A DNA stretch of 51,630 nt from a virus. Positions within the stretch are counted from its first letter, which is position 1. Every line of letters starts with the position of its first letter. The notes under the pieces were generated by a model, which searched no databases, was not told the DNA's origin, and worked only from the letters and a program-made list of their open reading frames with translations. Positions 33,855 to 42,712 of the stretch are shown piece by piece. The DNA is taken from positions 1-51,630 of IMG/VR virus record IMGVR_UViG_3300024255_000035; one strand, given 5' to 3'. The position numbers and the translations under genes were made by a program.

Positions 33855-34869
33855 CATGTTTTGCTAGTTCTATCATTAAACTTTTAGGAGCTCCGCAAAT
33901 ATCGCCATCCCATCCTAGTTGATGACAATCTCCTCCGCAAAATCTAGAAACAGGACATTCTAAACAAAGAGGATTTCTCATTTTTTCTTCTAATATAGTT
34001 CTTATTCTTTTAGGACTTTTTAGTAATATATCGATAGAATCATCTAGACTTCCAAAGGCTTGTTCAGGAGCGCTATTTGGACATCCTGCGATAGTTCCAT
34101 CACCATTTATTGTAAATAGTTTTTGCTCACAATCTCTACAAAATGTTCCGCATGTAGTCATAGTCTTTTCAAACTTAGCATAAACATTTTCTAAAAAGTC
34201 ATTTTCAAACCAATCTCGTGCTCCATGCTCTTCACTTTGAATATGCATTTTTAAAAAATATGAATCGAGTTCTGCATTGCTTGGAAAGATTTCTGATGCT
34301 TTTCTTGCACTACCATTATTAGTTAATCTTTCAAGAGAAACTTCTTGAACACCTAATCTCCTACACCATCTTAATAGCGTTATAGGATCTTTAGCAAGAG
34401 TATCTTTAGTGAGACTAATAAACAGGCGAATAGTTACTCCTTCAGCAAGCAATGTTTTTACATTTTTATGCCAAAGATTATATTGGGTATTATTTTCAAA
34501 TCGTATCTTACGATCCCAAGATGTACCTAATCTATTACCGAGCGGCCCTTTAATAAATTCTTTATGTTCATCTTTTAATTTAAATACTAGATTAGTTGTT
34601 GCACCCCAAGACATCTGATCCCATAGACCATCGCATGCGTCGTATACCTTTCGCATTTGGCCAACCGGTACAAGAAACGGTTCACCACCATGAAATTCCA
34701 TATGTATAGAATCTTGGGTCGCAGGTTTTTCTTTTCTAAATCTATGAATCCAGTCAACTAGCTTATCAGTATTCCAATAAATCTTTTGACCGCTTCTTCC
34801 GCTCGTAAAACAATGCGCACAATTAAGCTGACATGTTTCTGTTGTTTTGAGATACATCAGCCAGTTCAT
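33850..34869 (-). CDS. Radical SAM/SPASM peptide-maturase-like protein, 339 aa
   Basis: It has 'CQLNCAHC' (C13, C17, C20), 'MEFHGGEPFLVP' (SAM-binding GGE motif, about 58-69) and a complete SPASM domain: C247 and C263 ('CEQKLFTINGDGTIAGC') and 'CLECPVSRFCGGDC' (C302, C305, C311, C315) plus C324. This is the classic anSME/peptide-maturase layout with two auxiliary clusters, and the best textbook SPASM enzyme here. It lies directly upstream of the CHSS-tail gene, which is therefore its most likely substrate. The ATG at 34869 lies inside the upstream cupin gene (47-base overlap); M5 is an alternative start. Confidence 0.9.
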   Translation of the reverse strand: MNWLMYLKTTETCQLNCAHCFTSGRSGQKIYWNTDKLVDWIHRFRKEKPATQDSIHMEFHGGEPFLVPVGQMRKVYDACDGLWDQMSWGATTNLVFKLKDEHKEFIKGPLGNRLGTSWDRKIRFENNTQYNLWHKNVKTLLAEGVTIRLFISLTKDTLAKDPITLLRWCRRLGVQEVSLERLTNNGSARKASEIFPSNAELDSYFLKMHIQSEEHGARDWFENDFLENVYAKFEKTMTTCGTFCRDCEQKLFTINGDGTIAGCPNSAPEQAFGSLDDSIDILLKSPKRIRTILEEKMRNPLCLECPVSRFCGGDCHQLGWDGDICGAPKSLMIELAKHV

Positions 34870-35350
34870 TATTAATTTTATCCTCTGTATAATTTTCTAA
34901 ACCAAAGCTCAGTGTCAATGCTTCATCTTTATTTAATGCTTGATGAGGAGTATAAGCTGGTATATGTATATATTCTCCTGAACTAATAGTCAATAGCTTA
35001 TCATTAATTATTAAAGACTTAGATCCTTCACAACAATATATAATAACATCATCTGGGTCGGTGTGCATGCCAAAAGAATAAGACCCAGCTGATGCAAAAA
35101 ATAAATGACATGTTACATGTTGTTCATGTTCCCAATCAGTTTTTACTTTCCAGCAATATTCGTATATTGCTGAATTAAAATTTTCCATACGTTCAATTTT
35201 TATAGAATGGTTTTGTTTTTGTGCTTTGCAAAAATCACTAAAGCTAGTAATTAGTTGTTCACGACCCTGTTCATCTATAGCATAAACCATGTTTTGTTCA
35301 TACATATGATTTGCAGTAAGTGCAGATATGAGTTGAGATTTATTAATCAT
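34823..35350 (-). CDS. Cupin/JmjC-like Fe(II) oxygenase candidate, 175 aa
   Basis: The C-terminal half has 'YSFGMHTDPDDVIIYCCEGS' with an H96-x-D98 motif and 'GEYIHIPAYTPHQALN' with distal H136. This is the HxD...H iron triad on a cupin fold as in JmjC-type 2-oxoglutarate oxygenases (ribosomal oxygenase YcfD is an example of the fold). The 'SGEYIHIPAYTPHQA' phrase is characteristic. A plain non-catalytic cupin is possible, since the 2-oxoglutarate-binding residue is not evident. It is the first gene of the cassette, starts 43 bases after the stop of the 591-residue fibre gene and overlaps the SPASM gene by 47 bases. No TATAAATA is seen directly upstream. Confidence 0.7.
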   Translation of the reverse strand: MINKSQLISALTANHMYEQNMVYAIDEQGREQLITSFSDFCKAQKQNHSIKIERMENFNSAIYEYCWKVKTDWEHEQHVTCHLFFASAGSYSFGMHTDPDDVIIYCCEGSKSLIINDKLLTISSGEYIHIPAYTPHQALNKDEALTLSFGLENYTEDKINNELADVSQNNRNMSA

Positions 35351-35379
35351 AATTTAATTATATACTATTTTTAATTAAA

Positions 35380-35397
35380 TGTAAACAGTTATTTACA
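35380..35397 (-). terminator. Weak hairpin at the fibre/cassette junction
   Basis: TGTAAA and TTTACA pair around a six-base loop, overlapping the stop of the 591-residue gene and followed by TTTAATT on the minus strand. The stem is short and AT-rich, so at best it is a leaky terminator or mRNA-end stabiliser between the fibre gene and the cassette. Confidence 0.25.
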
Positions 35398-37168
35398 CTT
35401 TTAATACACATTCTATTAATTTTTCTTCAACTGCAGTAGACGATTCTAAAGCAATACCTATTATTTCAGCATGAGAACCATCTGGTGCAAAGCCATTAAA
35501 CTCTTTACCTGCGCATCCATTATGGTGAGCATATACAGGATCACCTTTATTAACAGCTCCAACTATTCTAACTGGAACACGTCCTTTAAGAGCAAGTGCT
35601 TGTCCATCTATATCTGCGTTCATTAAATATGCGGGATCAGCTGAAACCACACCCATTGGAATTCCATTTGCAGTACATGCTACTGTTTCTTCAGTTTCGT
35701 TTGACGATATCATCATTACTGTTCCAACTGGATGCTCTTCGCTTGTAGTATATTTTTCTGCAAGGTCAGCATAATTTGCAGACGTTGCATTACCAGCAAA
35801 AGTTCCTGCGGTCAATGTATGTGATGATGGATTATATAGTAAATGATCGTTATCTGTATCAATATATGGTCGCTGGTAACCTGCGCCGTTATTATCACTA
35901 AACAATATTTGATAATTTACGTCATCATTTTTTTCATCTACATTAATATTATCGGCATTAGTAGCCAGTGTTACATCACCACTCGCAAGAGTAACTACTC
36001 CAGCATTAGTAATTGTAGCATCTCCACTTAACGTGGCCGCAGTAAAACCAGAGCCATTACCAATTAAAATTTGTGCATCTCCTACTGCAACATCTGATGG
36101 TACACCTGCAGTAGCTGCATTTCTAACTTTAATTGTACTAGCTGCCATATTACTTAGTTTTGCATTTGTTACATTACCATCTAATATTTTATCAGTAGTG
36201 ACGGCATTATCTGCAATTTGTCCAGTTGCTACTTGAGCTGCTACCACATCACCAGCAACTCTTCCAACTACCGTATTTACTGGCACAGCAAAACTTACGA
36301 GATCTCCTGCAGCTCGAGCAACAACACTATTAGTAGAAATCGATAAGTCATCAATATTTGCAGTACCTACTCTTGCAAGAAGAGTATTACTATCTAATGC
36401 TAAGTCAGTTGGATTTTCAGCGCCTGCCGTAGCATTTACCTTAACTGTATTAGCTGCCATATCGTTTAGTTTTGCATTCGTCACCACATCTGGTTGGATT
36501 GTAACAACACCAGCATTTGTCATAAGAACATCTTGAGATAAAGCAGCAGATGTGAAACCAGTTCCATCACCAATTAAAATTTGCTCATTAACAACAGCTT
36601 TATTTGACGATGCTCCAGCTGTATTTGCATCTCTTACTTTAACTGTATTTGCTGGCATATCTTCTAACATAAGACCATCAGCTTCTTGAGTTAATCCATG
36701 ACCACCTGCAACATTAAATACACCAGATGAATCATCTATAGTAGATTTACTTATACCAAGTCCTGCAGCGTAATTTGTAGTCGGAGGAATAGCCCAAGTA
36801 AATGTTCCATCTCCATCAGATCTTAAAAACTGATATTGAACACCTCCACCAAGGAGAGAATATCCGCCCATACCGCTAACAGCTAAGTGATGAGAAGTAA
36901 TAACATCTGAATCAATATTACGGCCAGAGATCGCATGTGTATCTATATGATATTCTTTAAGCTGGTTTGAATCTATCCATGCCATATCATGTAAGTGGTT
37001 CATCGCTGATACATAACTAGAATCATGACCAGTAAAACCAGGAGATCCTGTTTGGCCACTACCGGTAGTCAGCTCATCTAAGTCTCCTCCTTGTTCACCA
37101 ATGAGGTTGGTCTTCTGTCTCCAACTATTAATTGTATCAGTTAGATTTACGATTACCTGTCTAGCCAT
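35393..37168 (-). CDS. Tail fibre protein with C-terminal chaperone-like domain, 591 aa
   Basis: The N-terminus 'MARQVIVNLTDTINSWRQKT' is followed by a shaft with repeated phrases 'MPANTVKVRDA', 'GDGTGFTSAALS', 'NAGVVTI' and 'NAKL', typical of phage fibres. The C-terminal domain starts 'ATSANYADLAEKYTTSEEHP' (about 465) and continues 'GTVMMISS', 'GVVSADPAYLMN', 'ALKGRVPVRIVGAVNKGDPV'. This is the conserved end of many T4-like marine phage fibres and is related to Peptidase_G2/IMC-like chaperone domains. The ATG overlaps the end of the 76-residue gene by 8 bases. It is the last structural gene before the modification cassette. Fibre identity is firm; position in the virion is inferred. Confidence 0.8.
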   Translation of the reverse strand: MARQVIVNLTDTINSWRQKTNLIGEQGGDLDELTTGSGQTGSPGFTGHDSSYVSAMNHLHDMAWIDSNQLKEYHIDTHAISGRNIDSDVITSHHLAVSGMGGYSLLGGGVQYQFLRSDGDGTFTWAIPPTTNYAAGLGISKSTIDDSSGVFNVAGGHGLTQEADGLMLEDMPANTVKVRDANTAGASSNKAVVNEQILIGDGTGFTSAALSQDVLMTNAGVVTIQPDVVTNAKLNDMAANTVKVNATAGAENPTDLALDSNTLLARVGTANIDDLSISTNSVVARAAGDLVSFAVPVNTVVGRVAGDVVAAQVATGQIADNAVTTDKILDGNVTNAKLSNMAASTIKVRNAATAGVPSDVAVGDAQILIGNGSGFTAATLSGDATITNAGVVTLASGDVTLATNADNINVDEKNDDVNYQILFSDNNGAGYQRPYIDTDNDHLLYNPSSHTLTAGTFAGNATSANYADLAEKYTTSEEHPVGTVMMISSNETEETVACTANGIPMGVVSADPAYLMNADIDGQALALKGRVPVRIVGAVNKGDPVYAHHNGCAGKEFNGFAPDGSHAEIIGIALESSTAVEEKLIECVLKV

Positions 37169-37391
37169 TTGATTCTACCATTTTTTCTGTTAATTGCGCT
37201 AACATTTTTTTTATTTCACTTACATCATTTTTTAATTCAACAAGTTCTTTTTCTTTAGCAGCGTCTAATTTCTTTTTCATTCTAGCCATATTTATAGCAT
37301 CGTTATCAATATTTAATATTGCTCCACTAGCTAAATCTTTAACTAAATTAGGATGACCATTTACTTTTACACAATTAATATTACTTCTCAA
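37161..37391 (-). CDS. Small coiled-coil structural protein with TTG start, 76 aa
   Basis: The first half, 'NGHPNLVKDLASGAILNIDN', is the pattern of a small protein conserved next to fibre genes in T4-like marine phages ('LV+D..SGA..N.D'). The second half (about 37-72, 'MARMKKKLDAAKEKELVELK' and on) is a charged coiled coil. The start is an unusual TTG at 37391, supported by the ribosome-binding site AGGAG seven bases upstream (AGGAGTTTAAAA-TTG). The next ATG would remove the conserved part. The AGGAG lies across the stop of the 1767-residue gene. It may help assemble the fibre encoded next. The function is not established. Confidence 0.75.
   Translation of the reverse strand: MRSNINCVKVNGHPNLVKDLASGAILNIDNDAINMARMKKKLDAAKEKELVELKNDVSEIKKMLAQLTEKMVESNG
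37289..37296 (-). promoter_or_regulatory. TATAAATA octamer inside the 76-aa gene
   Basis: The octamer is exact, but it lies 121 bases before the ATG at 37168, within coding sequence (codons for A-I-N-M). It is further from a start than the other octamers and could be chance in AT-rich DNA. It is listed at low confidence. Confidence 0.3.
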
Positions 37392-37393
37392 TT

Positions 37394-40300
37394 TTAAACT
37401 CCTAACGCTATAACTCTTAAATCTTTAACTGTAGGAACTTTTGAACTGTTATTAGCAAAAAATACAATTTTAATTTGGAATGTAGTAAAGGCTGGAATAG
37501 ACCCTCCAACGCCGCCAATTAAATAGCGATATTCTTTATAAGAATAGATATTATCTGAAGTAGAAACAGGTGCTTCAAGTTCAGCTATTGTCCAGTCAAT
37601 ATCAGTTAGTATTGTATCTTCTGTACCAGTTTTATAATATACATCAAATAACGAGCCTGTAGGTCTGTTAGCAGCTAATAAAACTTTTAACCCTACTGCA
37701 GTATTTGTTAATGTCACTGGCTTTGTAATATGTTTAGCAAGAGCACTTCCACTAAACGGAGTAGTTTCTGCAGCATAATCAAAGATCACATTATGACCAG
37801 AAGTAGCTGATGCTGCTGGTCTATCTATTTCATTTTTAGTAAGTACTAATGAACATCTTTGCAAATCAATAATAGGCGAAACAAAAGAGCTAGTTGTACT
37901 CATTGAGAGTCTTAAAGAACCAGTATTAACTCCACCTAATCCGCCAGCACCTGTTGCAGTATCTTCTTTTACTGCATTTGCTACCATTATTGGAGTCTCA
38001 AAATAATTTTTTTGATTAAGCGCAATATCAGTATATCCTCCTGCTGGCGCAACATATGGAGTTTCTAACGCAACATTCGAATATCCGGAATACAGGCTTG
38101 CTTTTGGAATTATACTTGTATTAGGAGGATCAAGAGTTTGAACAATAGGATATAAAGTATTTCCTTGAATATTTTTAGTTGCAAATATTTCACTTCCACC
38201 GCCTTGAGCTGCTGAAGTCGCTGATCCTGCAGCTAATGTAATTTTATAGCCTGTAGGATCAATATGGGTTATTGTATGAGTAGTGTTAAGTTGAGAAGCT
38301 GTAACGCCTCCAACCGCAGTTGCTCCAGTAATAGCAACTTTATCTCCAACAAATAAATTATGATTCTTATGGAAAACTCTTATTGAAGTTGGAGCTGAAG
38401 TATTTGTTAAAATAGGATTAAGACCTAATTGAGCAAGTGGTAAATCTGCTGTATTAAGTTGAGCAACTGCTTGTATATTAGTAGCAAAATCAGCTCTATA
38501 TAATGTAAATTTCATATCCTGTTCTTGAGAAGCTTCCCAAGTTGTACTGTTTTGTGACTTAAAGAAAGATCCTAAAAATGGCTGTTTTGTAATTCTTCTT
38601 GAAGTAGATCCTAATTCCCAGTCACCCATAAATGATGTCCATAATAAATAATCTGTATTGTCGCATATACAAACAATTGCGTATTCTGTTCTACCAGATA
38701 AGTAGATTGGTTCATCAAAAGTAAATGTTGTTGAAAGACTTGCGTCATTAGAAATTGCAACATCACCAGGGGCTAAATATTTTCTAGATCCTGGTACAAT
38801 TGTATTTGATGCTGGATAGCCATTTACAAGAGGTCTTAATTCAATCCATACTGGTAGCGTAGCATGTTTTGTTTTAAAATATAAATCAACTTTAGTTACA
38901 AATATACCTTCGTCTTGAGGAACACGAAACGATTGAGCTAATGGATCCCAATCAACTCCGCGCACTCCATCTGGAGTAGGATTATCCGGACCGTCATCCC
39001 CACCATTATTAATAGGTTGTGGCACAGGTTGCAATCTAGATCCAGTTACTACTCTACTAGTACTTGAAACTCTATTTCCAACTACTGTAAGATGTCGAGT
39101 AGATAATATTTCTTCTTGCCAAGTCTGTAGAGCACCTGTAGCGTTATATGATGCTACTGCTCGTGATCCTGGCAAACCACCGTTGTTCGCTGTTTCTGTA
39201 ACGTCAAGTAACATAAAATTAGCGTTACCAGTTCTAAATTTAGTTGTACTATTATTAGGAATAAAAAAAGATCCTGCGACACTACCCTTTGCATCTGTAA
39301 GTAATGCGCCACTTCCATCTGGATGTGTTGTAAAATTATTTGGCGATTCATATTCAACTCTTGAGGAATTAATTCTATCAAAATTTCCGGTGTTTCTGAC
39401 AAAACTATCCATTTTTACATTATTAAAGTAAGCAAAATGATATGCATCGGGTCGTAATCCAATCGCTTCGAAGCTAATTTTTCTACTTCTCATGAATGGT
39501 ATAACTGCTACATCAATAATTTTAGAACCCAAAGAAGTTCGAATAGTTTCAGAAGCCACTACTCTATTTACAATTGAACTTGTAGTTTGGTCAAATCCCC
39601 AAACTGTTAATCTTCCACTGGTCTGAGAGAATGCTCGACTAGATGTCGTTGTAGCTGATGCTACTGTAGTTTCATCCCCTACTTCCATTCCTTCAATGTC
39701 GTTACCTAACCAACCCCACTCTGATTGATCAAAAAGAAGCGCTTGATTGAGATTTAATCTTGTTCCACCGTCAATCACTTTTGCAGCAGCAATTTGATCA
39801 ACTTTCCATTCATCTGACTGAGGAGATAACGTCATTGATCCACTATAAATGGAAATCATATATGGATTAACATTTTCTGTACGTGATACAACTGATTGTG
39901 TAATATATGCAACTTCAGTATGTTTAATATAAATGTTATCTCCTTTTAAAACGGTGTCTGGTGTATCTACTCCGCTTACAGTCCTCGAAGAAGAAGTTGC
40001 TGCATCGTAAATAAGCCCTACATTATATTCAGTAAAAGGTGGATGTAAAGTCATAGTTTTTGGATCAATAGAAGCTTTATATTCAACTGAATTAACATTA
40101 GCGTGAAAAAGATCTTTAAAATTATCTACAAGAAATCCAGATTTAGTTCTATTATTACCTGAAGCATCAATAACTTCCAACGCATTAGTATCTAGTTCTA
40201 ATAAACTAAGAGCTACAGTTTCTTCTAATAAATCTACTCGCTTATCGATTTTACCAATATCTTTCATGGTATAACCTTTATTTTCAATAAATTTAACGAC

Positions 40301-42697
40301 CATGTCAGAAGGAGAAATTGTACCACCGTTAAGTGACGATCTATATAATTCTAAAGATTTAGGTGGTTGAGATGGTAATACTGGATTATCTGCTGGTGTT
40401 CCTTCTAAGTTTTCTAAAATACCTTCAGAATTTATAATGATTCTATCTTGTCTTGGAAGATAATGCTCAATTCTCACGTCTATAAGTGTATCATTTTGAG
40501 GTAATTCATTAACTACACCACCAGTCGCTCCTCCAGTATCATTAAATACTGAACCGCCAGGTGCTATAGCTGATCTGAAGTCCATTACGTCTCTGAGTTG
40601 AACTACTGTTCCATCTCTCATGATATATTCTGGAATATCACCATATCCAGCCGGAAGACCTGGATAAGATCCTACTGCAAAACATACACCGGCTCCATGT
40701 TGATAATATGTAAATTCTACATAAACATTACCAGTAAGACCGCTCGTAGATTTTCTTATTAATTTTCCTAGTCCGTAGAATCCGTCTCGTTGTCCGTTAT
40801 CGACTACAAACTGATCACTTACATCAGGTCCACTTGATGATCCTTCTTTAATCATTGTTACTGCAATAATATCGTTTTGATCAAGATCTACAGTTCCAAT
40901 ACCACCGCTAACAACAATAGCAATAGTTTCTTGTTGATTAGTTGAAACCGTTTTTGATCTTACAGAAATGTTACTTGATTTTTTAACATATGCCAATACT
41001 TCAACAGCATTAGTAGCATGTGGTAAGCCAGTAATTTGAATAGTCTGACTACCTGGAGACCCTATTGTTGCAGCAGTAGTGACTGTACCTCCTTGCATTA
41101 TAATCCAATCACCAGTATTATCAAATATTTCTCCAGATAAACCAGTAAGTGTTATAGAATTACTTGAAGGAGTTCCTGTAAATTTACGCATTACAGTCAT
41201 ATTAACAATTGCAATATCTTTTGGTCTATTATACGGAACTTCAAAGAATAAATTATTATCATTTGCTTCTTTAAGAACTGCTCCAGCAGGGCTTCCTTCT
41301 AATACTAATGTTGAATAAACACTTGTACTAGTACCAATTTTAACTGCATCTCTAAAGCTATTTGTACCTGTCATTACTACATCAAATATAAAGACTCTAA
41401 AGTTCGAACCAAATGCTGCTGGTGCATCTACATGGCGTACTCTACAAGTTCCTAACACTGAATTATCAGCTTTGTAAATATTAACTGATGGAAATGTAGT
41501 TTTTTGATTACCACTTGGTGAATCCATAGGTAATGCGCCAACAAATGCCGATACAATTACATAACTTCCGTATTCTGCAGGAATAGAACTAATATCGCCA
41601 GTCGAAGTATTACCAGCAAAGGTAGTTGCTTTATTAACCGAAATCTGTGTTCGAGTTGGTAGATTAATTCTATGACCATTTACATATGCTTTACCTGGAC
41701 TTAATTCTGCTTTTAAGGTTGTACTACTACCAGAATCGTATGTCAAATAAAATGGATCTACAACATAATTACCAGATTCTTCAGATGTTCTTTGAGCGAT
41801 TAGATCATTAATTTTATTATATTGATTAAATCCTGTCGCTTGTTCTACTATAACTGAATTAATAATATTAGCAATATACATAAATGTAGTTAAACCAGGA
41901 GTAGAAGGCTTAACTGCAAGTGTTAAAGTTATTCTATAACGGTCAGCACCAGGTGCTGCAATATTTGGAAATTGTCCTTGATTGTCAAATAACGCCTCAT
42001 TATCAGATGCTGTGACTATATCCTGAACTACATTAAATCCTACCTGCCCTGTAAAATCATTGCTATATTTTGAAACAATTATTGATTGAGATGGAGCAAA
42101 ACAAAAATGACCTTGCGTAAAATAATCACCTGATGCGACTGATAGTCGTACACCTTGACCGTACGATGGATTTGATTCAGTATGATTAGCTTTAATTTTA
42201 TACGATTCACTGCCGTTATCTATTTGAATCGTTTCATCTGGCAAAAATCTTAAGGTAGAGGTTCCAGCGGTCTGCGATCCACCACTTCGATACATAATAT
42301 AAAGTGTAGGAGGATTTTCAGCTGTTCCATCACCGTCTTCAACGCAGATAATCTCAGCACTAATACCAGAAGTTAATCCGTTAAAAATAGCTCCAGGCAC
42401 AGCCAGTGTGTTTGCTGCGAATGCAGTAGTAGGAGCTTGCAAAATGCCTGGCTGCAATTTAACAAATTGAATATTAGGGTTTAAACTAATTCCACCTGGA
42501 TTAACCATCGCTCCTTCTTTGAAGATATTTCGACCAAACCGCTCCATATCTTTTTGAATAATAGTTTGGGATTGCGTTAATTCTCTTGCTTGTAGCGCTC
42601 TACGCGGATTAAAAAGAATTCTTTTGTACCCAGCGCTATCGGAAAAATCATCCTTATAGGTAGAATTCATCAAGTTTTCTGAAAAGCTTATTGGCAT
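37394..42697 (-). CDS. Giant DUF4815-type baseplate/tail structural protein, 1767 aa
   Basis: The N-terminus 'YKRILFNPRRALQARELTQS' followed by 'QTIIQKDMERFGRNIFKEGA' (about 24-63) is the signature of DUF4815, found in large structural proteins coded just after gp8 in T4-like marine phages. A later part has 'DGVRGVDWDPLAQSFRVPQD' (about 1240-1260), a known internal signature of the same family, followed by a carbohydrate-binding-like region ('GRTEYAIVCICDN'). It also has a 'HNLFVGDKVAITGATAVGG' ring-like module (about 1440). It lies 15 bases downstream of gp8. It probably forms part of the baseplate periphery or a fibre. No enzymatic motif is seen. Confidence 0.75.
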   Translation of the reverse strand: MPISFSENLMNSTYKDDFSDSAGYKRILFNPRRALQARELTQSQTIIQKDMERFGRNIFKEGAMVNPGGISLNPNIQFVKLQPGILQAPTTAFAANTLAVPGAIFNGLTSGISAEIICVEDGDGTAENPPTLYIMYRSGGSQTAGTSTLRFLPDETIQIDNGSESYKIKANHTESNPSYGQGVRLSVASGDYFTQGHFCFAPSQSIIVSKYSNDFTGQVGFNVVQDIVTASDNEALFDNQGQFPNIAAPGADRYRITLTLAVKPSTPGLTTFMYIANIINSVIVEQATGFNQYNKINDLIAQRTSEESGNYVVDPFYLTYDSGSSTTLKAELSPGKAYVNGHRINLPTRTQISVNKATTFAGNTSTGDISSIPAEYGSYVIVSAFVGALPMDSPSGNQKTTFPSVNIYKADNSVLGTCRVRHVDAPAAFGSNFRVFIFDVVMTGTNSFRDAVKIGTSTSVYSTLVLEGSPAGAVLKEANDNNLFFEVPYNRPKDIAIVNMTVMRKFTGTPSSNSITLTGLSGEIFDNTGDWIIMQGGTVTTAATIGSPGSQTIQITGLPHATNAVEVLAYVKKSSNISVRSKTVSTNQQETIAIVVSGGIGTVDLDQNDIIAVTMIKEGSSSGPDVSDQFVVDNGQRDGFYGLGKLIRKSTSGLTGNVYVEFTYYQHGAGVCFAVGSYPGLPAGYGDIPEYIMRDGTVVQLRDVMDFRSAIAPGGSVFNDTGGATGGVVNELPQNDTLIDVRIEHYLPRQDRIIINSEGILENLEGTPADNPVLPSQPPKSLELYRSSLNGGTISPSDMVVKFIENKGYTMKDIGKIDKRVDLLEETVALSLLELDTNALEVIDASGNNRTKSGFLVDNFKDLFHANVNSVEYKASIDPKTMTLHPPFTEYNVGLIYDAATSSSRTVSGVDTPDTVLKGDNIYIKHTEVAYITQSVVSRTENVNPYMISIYSGSMTLSPQSDEWKVDQIAAAKVIDGGTRLNLNQALLFDQSEWGWLGNDIEGMEVGDETTVASATTTSSRAFSQTSGRLTVWGFDQTTSSIVNRVVASETIRTSLGSKIIDVAVIPFMRSRKISFEAIGLRPDAYHFAYFNNVKMDSFVRNTGNFDRINSSRVEYESPNNFTTHPDGSGALLTDAKGSVAGSFFIPNNSTTKFRTGNANFMLLDVTETANNGGLPGSRAVASYNATGALQTWQEEILSTRHLTVVGNRVSSTSRVVTGSRLQPVPQPINNGGDDGPDNPTPDGVRGVDWDPLAQSFRVPQDEGIFVTKVDLYFKTKHATLPVWIELRPLVNGYPASNTIVPGSRKYLAPGDVAISNDASLSTTFTFDEPIYLSGRTEYAIVCICDNTDYLLWTSFMGDWELGSTSRRITKQPFLGSFFKSQNSTTWEASQEQDMKFTLYRADFATNIQAVAQLNTADLPLAQLGLNPILTNTSAPTSIRVFHKNHNLFVGDKVAITGATAVGGVTASQLNTTHTITHIDPTGYKITLAAGSATSAAQGGGSEIFATKNIQGNTLYPIVQTLDPPNTSIIPKASLYSGYSNVALETPYVAPAGGYTDIALNQKNYFETPIMVANAVKEDTATGAGGLGGVNTGSLRLSMSTTSSFVSPIIDLQRCSLVLTKNEIDRPAASATSGHNVIFDYAAETTPFSGSALAKHITKPVTLTNTAVGLKVLLAANRPTGSLFDVYYKTGTEDTILTDIDWTIAELEAPVSTSDNIYSYKEYRYLIGGVGGSIPAFTTFQIKIVFFANNSSKVPTVKDLRVIALGV

Positions 42698-42712
42698 GTT
42701 ATTACTCTACTC

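Noticed and set aside
23913-35350. The enzyme cassette as an insertion sequence, prophage piece or integron
   Set aside because: No transposase, integrase, terminal repeats or target duplications are visible. The genes are on the same strand and carry phage late promoters.
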